Shown here: positions 42,416-51,728 of the stretch, one piece after another
Position numbering within the stretch: the first letter of the stretch is position 1
How the letters are laid out: every line of letters starts with the position of its first letter
Source of the DNA: Odontocerum albicorne
Lineage: Eukaryota; Arthropoda; Insecta; Trichoptera; Odontoceridae
DNA: 64,000 bases
Assembly (NCBI GenBank): GCA_949825065.1
Contig: OX463849.1
Location: 39,957,852 to 40,021,851, forward strand
Reading direction: 5' to 3'
The notes under the pieces: generated by a model
Told to the model about the DNA's origin: nothing
Seen by the model: only the letters and a program-made list of their open reading frames with translations
Database searches by the model: none
Position numbers and translations under genes: made by a program

Positions 42416-42540
42416 TGCGCTTAACTATTACCTAACTTTCATAATAATGTAAATTCTGCACGTTTAGAATGAAGTTAGCAATGAAAATGTTGTTCTGACG
42501 AGATCTATCCAAGAAATACGAGAATACTTTTCGGATAATA
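42416..42540. repeat. Fragment of mariner family C 5' region
   Basis: It shares gcgctt.actattacct, ctttcataataatgtaaatt and atctatccaagaaa with 28100-28200 and 36260-36380. Only the non-coding flank is present, in opposite orientation to the copy at 14215. Confidence 0.45.
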
Positions 42541-42749
42541 CATTAAAAATAAAAATAAAACGTGTTTGTCAACGTTATGACATATTACTTAAGTTGAATA
42601 AACTCACCTGAAAGGGACATAGTGTGTGTTATATTACGCATAGTGATCGCTGAAAATATAATCGAAGAAAAGGAAATTAAGTGATTTATGTTGAATCCAT
42701 TAATTATGGATTTCCATAAAGTTACGCCTTAATTATTTAAACAGATATT

Positions 42750-43079
42750 ATGTTTTTCGTTAATTTCGATGTTCAGAATTGTTCTGCTTTGAAAACAGCA
42801 CGTCAGCAATTTGATGAGTATTGTCATTATGCCAGATACCGCGCTGGCGAGATATGGCCTGACCTCGGTCGTTGGGAAATACCCAAGGACCAACTTTTTG
42901 CTCGAAGCTATCACACTCTTTCGTTAGCGTATACGCTCCTTCCAATCATGCAAGAACACAGTCCGTTGTATTTACTTATTCTATTTAATACACTGTCTTA
43001 TATTTCCGCAGCATACGTATATATGTATTTCAAATTAGTAATAAACTGTTATCAAGAAATTATAGTAAATTCTGGTTAG
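42750..43079 (+). other. Unidentified 109-codon open frame
   Basis: An uninterrupted frame reads TARQQFDEYCHYARYRAGEI, then LGRWEIPKDQLFARSYHTLS with a hydrophobic tail. The middle part is richer in G and C than its flanks. I do not recognise it. No splice or promoter signal is convincing; the other strand is also open over part of it. It may be an element fragment. Confidence 0.2.
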
Positions 43080-43111
43080 TTGGGACATCTGTTATTTGGG
43101 ACGAATATTAA

Positions 43112-43955
43112 GGGGGTATTTTCATTTGGAATTTTTAAAAAATCGATTTTAAATTTTATTTTTATATAATTTTTTTGAATAATTTCCAGTAAGAAATGTT
43201 CAAAAATCTTAAAAATTCGAAAAGTTATGAGGGTTTATAGTCGAGCGCACGCCGGTCGAAAAATGGTCTGAGCTTCGCAGCTGTCAAATCGTCTTTTGTT
43301 ATGGCAGTAGCATTATTTTCCAAGAATTCTCGTTCAATAGGATTTCTTGGAATTATGAATTGATATTTAGTTTGTCGTGTAAAGAAGGGATTTTAAACAA
43401 GTTTATATGGCCCTGGAATTGTTGATTAACAGTAAGTTGAAAATATTTACTTTAATTCGTGTAAAAATCGCACTTAAAACTTTAAACGCGTTTCCTAAAA
43501 AATCACTATTTTTTAACTATTCCCCGTAATAACTCCAAAACTAATTAACCGATTTTAATGAATAACTACTTATTCTCTTTGTTATACCTTTCTCCTTAGC
43601 CGGTACTAGAATTATTTCGATCGATTATTTTTTTCGATTTTTTCCATCAAGACAAAAAAAATGGATTTTTAATATCAACAATCCGCCATTTTTTTTCTAA
43701 TTATTAAGAAAATAATGTCTTAGTGAGTACAACAGCCACAATTAAATGCATAATGGACCCCTTCTATGTACGGGCGGCATGTATTCCGACTTAATAACAA
43801 CAAAAATATAATTCAATTTTTTTTTGTTATGAAAATGTTCTCCAAAGATAAATAATTATGTCTAAAAAAATAACATTTCCAAAAAAATTATTCGTTCACT
43901 GAAAAAAAATCTTAAAAATCGTCGATTTTTCGGCCCATGAAATGAGAATACCGCC
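43112..43955. mobile_element. TTAA element, copy 2 (844 bp, complete ends)
   Basis: TTAA at 43108-43111 and 43956-43959. Ends are GGGGGTATTTTCATTT and, inverted, GGCGGTATTCTCATTT. Most of the interior is shared with 30086-30898 in opposite orientation. Non-coding. The TTAA duplication suggests a piggyBac-type mobiliser. Confidence 0.75.
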
Positions 43956-44152
43956 TTAAATATTAGAAACAAACCTAAATGTAAGTTGAATTTGCGTCGC
44001 ATATTTGGGACATACGGCCGCTTTATCGGGACACTGGTCAGAGATGACTGTTAACAACGATACTAGATGCAAGAAGACAATAACGACAGTCCTATATCTG
44101 CATTAGGTATCGGAGCGGTTTTCTAGATAACTGGGTATATACTAATTACATA

Positions 44153-44800
44153 CGAGGTATGCTAACAAATGTTAATTTTTGAACTGGTTATTTTTGATTG
44201 AGCTCATATTTTGGTCATGTAACAAGGGGCATCCAAATTTGATCCAAAATTGTTGAATTTTCAACGAAAGCAAAAACATCGCTTAGCAAATGTAATCGAA
44301 AAAAGTTCGATCAAATGTCAAGGAATCCTTACTGTTTTTTTTTCGATTATAACGGCATAGTCCACTATGAATTATTACAGACAGGCAATATAAATTCTTA
44401 CAGTACGGTTAATAAGAAATATTATCTTAAGGTTTTGCGCCATTTTCGTGAGGCAATCCGAAAAAAAAAAACGATTAAAATTGTGGGCAAACAACTTCTG
44501 CATTTCGCACCACGATAATACGCCGGCTCACTCTTACACAAAACCAATACCGTCGTGATGTCAGTTATCGTATTTACCATATATGACCCCTGCGACTTTT
44601 CCTGATCCCAAAGGCGAAAAGAACACGTTTTGCGACCATAGAGGAAATAAAGGCAACATCGCTGGGTGAGCTAAAGGCTATCCCAAAAAGTGCGTTCCAC
44701 AAATGTTTTGCAGATTGAAGAAAAAAAACGTTCGCAACAGTATATTTTATCCTATGGGGACTACTTTGAAGGAGACAATATAAATGATTAAATAAATACT
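44153..44800 (+). mobile_element. Deleted mariner with a CGAGG terminus
   Basis: After TA (44151-44152) it begins CGAGGTATGCTAACAAATG. The N-terminal domain is deleted; coding resumes at ILTVFFFDYNGIVHYELLQT, NKKYYLKVLRHFREAIRK, HHDNTPAHSYTK (second Asp), a decayed YDPCDF-LIPKAKR block (third Asp) and YGDYFEGDNIND at the stop. Several frameshifts occur after 44500. No 3' TIR is found. Confidence 0.75.
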
Positions 44801-45281
44801 TATTGATAAAAATGAAATTTATCGTATTTTTTTATCAAACCAAACACATAATATAGTATGTGTATTCTGTCTACACAGGTCTAGAAGTCAAACAAACACG
44901 TTTTCCTAAGCAATTACCTTGAAGAATTTTTATCGAGTGGATTTTGATGCGTTCTCTTCATACTTTGCAATTTAACGAAATCCGGATTTGTTCGGAAAGT
45001 ATTCTCGGATGCATTTCGTCAGTAAAACATCAAACCTTCTGTTTATCAATCGTCATAAAGAAATAAATCGAACATTTTGTATATAATCAAACAATCCACT
45101 TACACTAGAATGATTTGAATCATCAGCGTTAATTAAGTAAAAAAAAACACAATGTTGTGTCATTTAAAGCTTAAACTGATAATTTTTTTTGAATTAGTCG
45201 ATCTTTAAGTGGAAACGTTTCTCAAAAAACGGAGAAAAGCAATATCCATAGGATGTGGCAAATGTGTAATATTTAGTAATA

Positions 45282-45442
45282 TGATCTATACTATAGTCTC
45301 ATCATGATCTATACTATAGTCTCATCATGATCTATACTATAGTCTCATCATGATCTATACTATAGTCTCATCATGATCTATACTATAGTCTCATCATGAT
45401 CTATACTATAGTCTCATCATGATCTATACTATAGTCTCATCA
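45282..45442. repeat. Tandem repeat, 23-bp unit x 7
   Basis: The unit tgatctatactatagtctca plus tca repeats seven times without visible variation. It sits at the edge of a LINE tail relic whose counterpart at 41335-41360 contains a single similar segment. Confidence 0.95.
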
Positions 45443-45905
45443 TCCAGAATTCACTCGTCGGTGTCGCCGGGATTTTATACGATACGCATTATGTCAAGGT
45501 GACTAGTCACCTTGCAGTGAGCCACCTCACCTTTGTGAATTTATAAAAAGTTCTGATCTGTTTAGCCGTGTTGTTCATGTTTGAGCGTCGTGTTGTCCTG
45601 AACTGGTCTGGAATTGATGAATGATTCGCCTCCACTCCTCCTGGTTTTGAGCCATGATGAGTACACCACTCCTTGAAGAAGAAACATGTAATCTCTTTTA
45701 TTTTATCTATCCACTTTGCTGGATACCGTCTTCTTGCTTGCCGCCTCTCAACACTCACCGTCACTGCCAGTTTCCCCAAACTATCTTCATCTCTTCTAAC
45801 GATATGTCCGAAGTATCGTTGACATCCATTCTTTGACCTGTACATCCTGGATAATGGACACATTGATGCGTCTAGAAGATATGAGATGTGAAGTATTCTG
45901 AGCCA
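45415..45905 (-). pseudogene. LINE RT tail relics
   Basis: From 45905 downwards: QRYFGHIVRRDEDSLGKLAV, then a degraded RGRP block (YPAKWIDKIKE) and a block with EANHSSIPDQ, the same tail as at 21228-21539. From 45535 to 45415 a second LINE tail (HCKVTSHLDIMRIVYK) resembles 41260-41480. They may belong to two insertions. Confidence 0.6.
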
Positions 45906-45909
45906 ACAC

Positions 45910-46510
45910 CATCTATCATCTGATAAGTGCCACAAGTGTAATAGATTCAGCTGGAATGATGTCTGTTAAAACCGGGAATCTAATAGTTAATAACCAATTA
46001 CTTTTCAAGACACCACATCTCAAAAACATATGTCGTTTGCCATCTATCATTTGATAAGTGCCACAAGTGTAATAGATTCAGGTGGAATGATGCCTGTTAA
46101 AATCGGGAATCTAATAGTTAATAACCAATTACTTTTCAAGACACCACATCTCAAAAACATATGTCGTATGCCATCTATCATTTGATAAGTGCCACAAGTG
46201 TAATAGATTCAGGTGGAATGATGTCTGTTAAAATCGGGAATCTAATAGTTAATAACCAATTACTTTTCAAGACACCACATCTCAAAAACATATGTCGTTT
46301 GCCATCTATCATTTGATAAGTATCACAAGTGTAATAGATTCAGGTGGAATGATGTCTGTTAAAATCGGGAATCTAATAGTTAATAACAAATCACTATTCG
46401 ATAGACACCATATCTCGAAAACATATATATATAATACGAGTAGATTCAGGTGGAATAATATCTGTTACAATCGGGAATTTAATAGTTAATAACAAATCAC
46501 AATTCAATAG
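45910..46510. repeat. Tandem repeat, 131-bp unit x ~4.6
   Basis: Units start catctatcat(c/t)tgataagt at 45910, 46041, 46172 and 46303, an exact 131-bp period with few substitutions. The last partial unit is more diverged and carries CGAGTA inserted at 46435-46442. Confidence 0.95.
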
Positions 46511-46551
46511 ATTATACGCACAGGTAATATTGCCTCTGATATAATACTGAC

Positions 46552-46905
46552 GACCTCCGTGGTCTAGTTGGTAAGACGCCTGTCTTTCGATCCGGGAGTT
46601 ACGGGTGCGATTCCTGATGGTACCGAATTTTATTGAAAATTGTATATATCTAGTTTTAGAGCCTCTTCAACATACGAGTATTTCTGGTTAGTTGGATGTG
46701 ATTGCCACTTGACAATAAACTCGCCACATTGTATTGTATACGATAAAGTGCAATAATACCAACGGGAATCGAGCCCTAACTTGCGCGTCGGAAAACAGAT
46801 GTATTCTCAATATACCATGAAGGTTGTCAACTTACTTTGATATGAGGTCAAAATCACTAGGTTGTACTGTATACAACGAAAGTGTAATAATAAAAGAATG
46901 TCTTA
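46552..46905 (+). repeat. tRNA-derived SINE, copy 3
   Basis: Best-preserved head: CTCCGTGGTCTAGTTGGTAA with GACGCC (A-box) and GGGTGCGATTCCTG (B-box). The body follows copy 1 (gcctcttcaacat, ttctggt) with a 6-bp CGAGTA insertion at 46673-46680. The tail aggttgtactgtatacaacg lies at 46860-46885 after an inserted or duplicated stretch. Confidence 0.7.
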
Positions 46906-46970
46906 GTGAAGCAATTATTAAAGACCGTTCCACTGATTAGTGGCTAATCTTTTAGTTTATTTCTTATCGT

Positions 46971-47740
46971 TAATATGCGCAAGCAAATCAGAATCCGAAT
47001 GAGTTAGATCCGTTTCCACTAGAATGAATACGATGTATTTTATTTTTTTGTAGATTTGATTCTATTCAATTGATTTTTATTAATATGCGCAAGCAAATCG
47101 GAATGCGAATGAGTTAGATCCGTTTCCACTAGAATGAATACGATGTATTTTATTTTTTTGTAGATTTGATTCTATTCAATTGATTTTTATTAATATGCGC
47201 AAGCAAATCGGAATGCGAATGAGTTAGATCCGTTTCCACTAGAATGAATACGATGTATTTTATTTTTTTGTAGATTTGATTCTATTCAATTGATTTTTAT
47301 TAATATGCGCAAGCAAATCGGAATGCGAATGAGTTAGATCCGTTTCCACTAGAATGAATACGATGTATTTTATTTTTTTGTAGATTTGATTCTATTCAAT
47401 TGATTTTTATTAATATGCGCAAGCAAATCGGAATCCGAATGAGTTAGATCCGTTTCCACTAGAATGAATACGATGTATTTTATTTTTTTGTAGATTTGAT
47501 TCTATTCAATTGATTTTTATTAATATGCGCAAGCAAATCGGAATGCGAATGAGTTAGATCCGTTTCCACTAGAATGAATACGATGTATTTTATTTTTTTG
47601 TAGATTTGATTCTATTCAATTGATTTTTATTAATATGCGCAAGCAAATCGGAATGCGAATGAGTTAGATCCGTTTCCACTAGAATGAATACGATGTATTT
47701 TATTTTTTGTAGATTTGATTCTATTCAATTGATTTTTATA
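46971..47740. repeat. Tandem repeat, 110-bp unit x 7
   Basis: The phase mark aagcaaatcg recurs at 46981, 47091, 47201, 47311, 47421, 47531 and 47641. Copies are almost identical (a G/C variant in gaat(g/c)cgaat, one T missing in the last). The homogeneity suggests recent amplification or conversion. Confidence 0.97.
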
Positions 47741-48029
47741 TACAGAACTAGTGGTGGCCATTCATTTTATGTAATTGTGTGTTCATCCGTAACAAAATGT
47801 CAAGAGTATTTTCATGCTGCTAATATGCAATTATAAAAAAATTATATTTTACAATTAGCCAAATTCATGATATCGTTATAATTTCATACATTTTTTAATA
47901 CACAAAGAAGCAATAATATCGAAGCGGTAAAAAATACTGGTATTTGATTGGTTTAACATCCATTGTTTAGGCTTCTTTTTTGAAGAATGTTTTTGACCTA
48001 AGTTATATTCGGTATTCGTATAAATACTA

Positions 48030-48255
48030 CGCTAAGCCCGGTTAATCGTTGCCATCGACCTCAACATCAACACCAAAACCGAACATACATGGTTCGAAGA
48101 TCATGTTCTGTATCTGGTGGGACCAAAGGGGTGTTGTTTACTATGAGGTGTTGAAACCTGGTGATTCCATTACGGGCGATCGATATCGGCTACAATTAAT
48201 TCGTTTGAGCCGTGCACTGAGAGAAAAATGGCCGGAATACGAGCAAAGGCCCCCG
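48030..48255 (+). pseudogene. Mos1/mauritiana-like mariner fragment
   Basis: The frame reads AKPG then, after a stop, STPKPNIHGSKIMFCIWWDQ, RGVVYYEVLKPGDSI and LIRLSRALREKWPEYEQR. This is the stretch between the first and second catalytic Asp of mauritiana-type mariners (IWWDQ-GV-YYELL--G). Neither Asp is included. It is cut by a SINE-like sequence at about 48260. Confidence 0.75.
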
Positions 48256-48274
48256 ATTACTAATATATCCCCGA

Positions 48275-48400
48275 TTACTATAGGTGGAGCAAATGTCTGT
48301 GTTATTCGAGGGGAATAACACAGTGCCGGGTTCGAACAGGAGACCTTCCGTACGGAAGTCTTAGAAGGAAGATGCACCTCAATTAACTTCGCTTTACAAT
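48275..48400 (-). repeat. tRNA-like SINE fragment (second SINE type)
   Basis: On the minus strand GAGGTGCATCTTCCTTC is followed by ACTTCCGTACGGAAGG, a B-box CTGTTCGAACCCGG, then tcccctcgaataacaca. The last 15 bases and the B-box arrangement recur at 54864-54946. Confidence 0.5.
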
Positions 48401-49616
48401 AAATGTTAACAAAGTTACTCACATTCAATAACGAGCATATTTACGCTTTCGATATTCACAAATATGTTTAATGTAAAAAAATTAAAATAATTTATCACGT
48501 ATTTCTACCTCCTATCCCGAGGTTCTATTCAGATGGAATGCGTGACATTCTGCCTGAAGAGAGCCTCAGGATATTGAAATAACTCACGTAAAGACTTTAA
48601 TAAAAAGTTCATATTCAGAATGACAAGTGACAAAAAATAAACTAAACAATTTTGGATTATGTTGACAATATTAATTTATTCAGTTTTTAACAAAGTTTTT
48701 AGATAAAAACAACTTCACTTTACTCCTGTAAGTAGTCCAGTAGTATAAACGTCCATATAATGCACATATTGATTGCACAATTTGTGCAGTCTTGTTACGC
48801 AACAATTGTACAAATAAGTTGTTGCAACTATTTCACTACGGAACATTGCGACCTTTAGCCAGGCGTACAAGTACAAGGAACGTGTAACAAGATAAGCTAA
48901 GTTAGTTCCGGACTTAGATAATGTGACGTCAAACATTTTTCTTCTGACAGGTTGTAAGACCCATCGATTTCAACTATAGAACATATTCCAACTCAGATCT
49001 TGGGATCAGCAGTTTCAAGTTTATAAAACGTAAAACTGTCGGCTGTATGCGTTCAACTTTTTCAATATGGACATCGTAGCGGGGTGACTATATTACCGAA
49101 TTATACATATTTTGAATGGGATTGTAGCGAATATTTATAATCATACTTAAATATAATTTTTATTGTATTAAGTATTCTTTTTTTGTTATTTCATACTACG
49201 ATTTCTGATTCACAAATCCGACTCATGTATTTTGGATGTTCGAGTGTTGTCTGTACCGAAATAATGTCCTGAATTAAAGTGTATTTTTTTCATGTATTGA
49301 AACGACAATTACATCAGCTCTATAAATTAATGTTGACATAATTTTAACTATACTTTAATCAGGTTAAAATAAATTTTAACTTATTTTGTCACATTGTACA
49401 ATTATTTTGTAACATTGTACATTTATTTTGTCACATTGTACATTTCACTCAGCGTTTTAATTTTAATTCAGTGCGTTTTAATTTTACTTCAATCTATTTC
49501 TGTTTAGTGTTTTCTTATTGGTTTATCAAAATATAGCAACGCATATCCAGGGACGGTTCTATGTCCTATATGACCAATTGTAAAATACGAGTATATTCGA
49601 GAGTAGTGTAAATTAT
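48401..49616. other. No gene seen; 22-bp repeat x 3
   Basis: AT-rich spacer. At 49381-49443 a unit ttattttgtcacattgtaca repeats three times. The minus-strand ORF at 48715-48936 has no motif. Confidence 0.5.
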
Positions 49617-50141
49617 GAGGTGCATGGCCGCGCGGTTACGCACACATTCGGCCGCTCACAGCCGACTAGGACGGTCGCCTGCAAACACCGCTCTCCGACG
49701 CTCTCTCCACCTAGAAGCGAACGGAGACCGCCACCGTCGCGCAAGCCGGGGTTTTGGCTCGTCAGCACGCTAGCTGGCGAGATTTTTACCCGTAGCTGCC
49801 ATCATCAGTATCAACACGTGAGTGTGTGTATCAGTCTCCTCCACATCTCTGAAGCAACCATAACAGGGGCTTTCTTGCTCCTTTTTCAAGCCTCTACGCC
49901 ATCGAGTGCCACCAACCATCACTATCAGCCCGTACGGACATCAACATCATCACAAAGAAGGAGGGAAGAAGAAGGCCACCCGTCACCGCAGTTCCAGCCA
50001 TCACCGGTGCTCGAGTGTCACGCCCGACGACGTCACCGACGTCTCCTCATTCGGGTGAGTGAACGGACTTTTCTCTTCCCTACCCCCCTCACTATATATT
50101 TACTAATATCTATTTTCTTATATATATTCACTTATTACTAA

Positions 50142-51728
50142 ATGACAATGCCCTCTAGCGCGGACATTGTGCACTGGCGCATTCGAAAGAAAGGATCCCA
50201 ACGAAAAATCTCGCGGATCCCCCCAACTAAAGACCCTCCGGTCTCCCCCAGCCCACCCATGTCTCTCAAAGAGGCTATAAGCCAGCTTCGCGAGGACGCG
50301 AACAAGCGATCTATTGCGAAAGCAGTAAAGTTTCTATCGGCTCTCCTCAAAAGAGGAGAACCCAAATTCATAGACGAAGACACAGTCGTCTTCCCACGCC
50401 TCACTCCATCAACAACAGTGTCACCCCCCGCCCAGCCCAAGGTACCACTGAGGAAGCCCATCAACTCCTCACCACTGTCGGCCCCACCCGCCAATAAAAA
50501 CTGCCCGAATACGGCCGGTGTACCCACCGCCCCTATTCCCAAAAACACTGTCGTGCCTGCGACTCGCCCCTTTTCACCTGTCCAGCCGGATGGTTCCGAC
50601 ATGGACTGGCAGACGGTATCAAACCGTCGCAAGAGGTCACCGGAGAGCCCTCCGAAAGAGCTCTCAGCTCCACCAAAAATGACCTCTGCCAAAAAGCAGA
50701 GGCTTCCAAGCCCGCCGGGCTCAGCATCTCCAGCCATATCGGCTCCCTCCCAAACAGCTCCGCTCCCGATCAAGTCGGAACGCATCCCGCCGATTATTCT
50801 GCGGGATGCGGAAAAATACGCGGAGCTAAGGAAAATGCTCCACAATGCCAACATGCCCTTCACATCGAAGGCAATGAGCAATGGTGACCTCCGTATACAG
50901 ACGAAGTCTGTAGACGCGTACCGTCTGCTGGCGAAAGAAACCAGCCGGCTCCAGGTCCCCTACTACACCTACCAGCTGGACAGCGAGAGACCCCTCCTCG
51001 TGGTCCTACGCGGCGTCCACACCTCCTTCGGAGTCGAGGAAGTCATAGAGGAACTTAAATCCCTCGACTATCCGGTCCTGAACGTCTTCAGGATGAAGGA
51101 CCGGAAGAGGAAATCACTACCGTTGGTCATTGTCAAACTGACCAAGTCTCAAAACGGACGTCGCATATACAACGACCTCCACAGCATCTTCGATATGAAG
51201 ATCTCCGTGGAGGAGTTGCGCAAAACCTCCCCAACAGGACAGTGCCATCGCTGTCAAAAATTCTTCCACAGCGCTGGAAGCTGTCACGCCCCTCCCGTAT
51301 GCGTTAAATGCGCACGAAACCACAGAACAGCCGACTGTAAAAAGCCGGCTGACACCCCCGCAAAATGCGCCAATTGCGGTGGTCCCCACCCGGCCAACTA
51401 CAGAAGCTGTCCCTCTCACCCCATGAGCAGAACGGCAAATCACACCCACCCCTCTGCGCCCCCACCAGCCAGAGAAGCCCCCAGGACGTCCCCCCCTCTG
51501 GCCAAGCCAGTGTCGAGAGTCGCATCCCCCATGGTTTCATACGCGAGCATCGCAAAAAATGCCCGCCCTCAACTCTCCCCCCAACCAGCCCCCCAACTAG
51601 CACCCCCAAACCCGCGTTATCCGTCGCAGGCTGACATTTCTACAGTTTTGAAGACCCTCGATGAGGCCATGTACATGGCCCGCGAGGTCTTCAACTCCCT
51701 CGCAATGTGTGTCCCCTACAATGGCTAG
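50142..51728 (+). CDS. LINE ORF1 (Gag-like, 528 aa)
   Basis: Nucleic-acid-binding protein that packages the element's RNA. The start ATG at 50142 is followed eight bases... two codons later by a second ATG (MTMPSS); either could be used. Residues 1-220 are rich in Pro, Ser and Lys and probably disordered. Residues about 281-350 (RPLLVVLRGVHTSFGVEEV onward) match the PRE_C2HC domain of Jockey-type Gag. Three zinc knuckles follow: Cys368/Cys371/His376/Cys381, Cys387/Cys390/His394/Cys399 and Cys409/Cys412/His416/Cys423. The tail is again Pro-rich and ends VFNSLAMCVPYNG. The stop (51726-51728) overlaps the ORF2 start. Codons favour C in third position, unlike the AT-rich surroundings. Confidence 0.93.
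   Translation: MTMPSSADIVHWRIRKKGSQRKISRIPPTKDPPVSPSPPMSLKEAISQLREDANKRSIAKAVKFLSALLKRGEPKFIDEDTVVFPRLTPSTTVSPPAQPKVPLRKPINSSPLSAPPANKNCPNTAGVPTAPIPKNTVVPATRPFSPVQPDGSDMDWQTVSNRRKRSPESPPKELSAPPKMTSAKKQRLPSPPGSASPAISAPSQTAPLPIKSERIPPIILRDAEKYAELRKMLHNANMPFTSKAMSNGDLRIQTKSVDAYRLLAKETSRLQVPYYTYQLDSERPLLVVLRGVHTSFGVEEVIEELKSLDYPVLNVFRMKDRKRKSLPLVIVKLTKSQNGRRIYNDLHSIFDMKISVEELRKTSPTGQCHRCQKFFHSAGSCHAPPVCVKCARNHRTADCKKPADTPAKCANCGGPHPANYRSCPSHPMSRTANHTHPSAPPPAREAPRTSPPLAKPVSRVASPMVSYASIAKNARPQLSPQPAPQLAPPNPRYPSQADISTVLKTLDEAMYMAREVFNSLAMCVPYNG

Noticed and set aside
45282..47740. CRISPR-like arrays
   Set aside because: The repeats are head-to-tail satellites with no variable spacers, in a eukaryotic context.
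49620..50141. 173-codon ORF as a gene upstream of the LINE ORFs
   Set aside because: It has no recognisable motif, is Pro/Ser/Arg-rich as expected from a GC-rich leader, and lies in the element's 5' UTR.
50138..50881. 247-codon antisense ORF over LINE ORF1
   Set aside because: It is a shadow caused by the C-ending codon bias of ORF1. The sense frame has zinc knuckles and a Gag domain. Antisense ORFs over ORF2 (for example 52533-52826 and 53796-54113) are rejected likewise.
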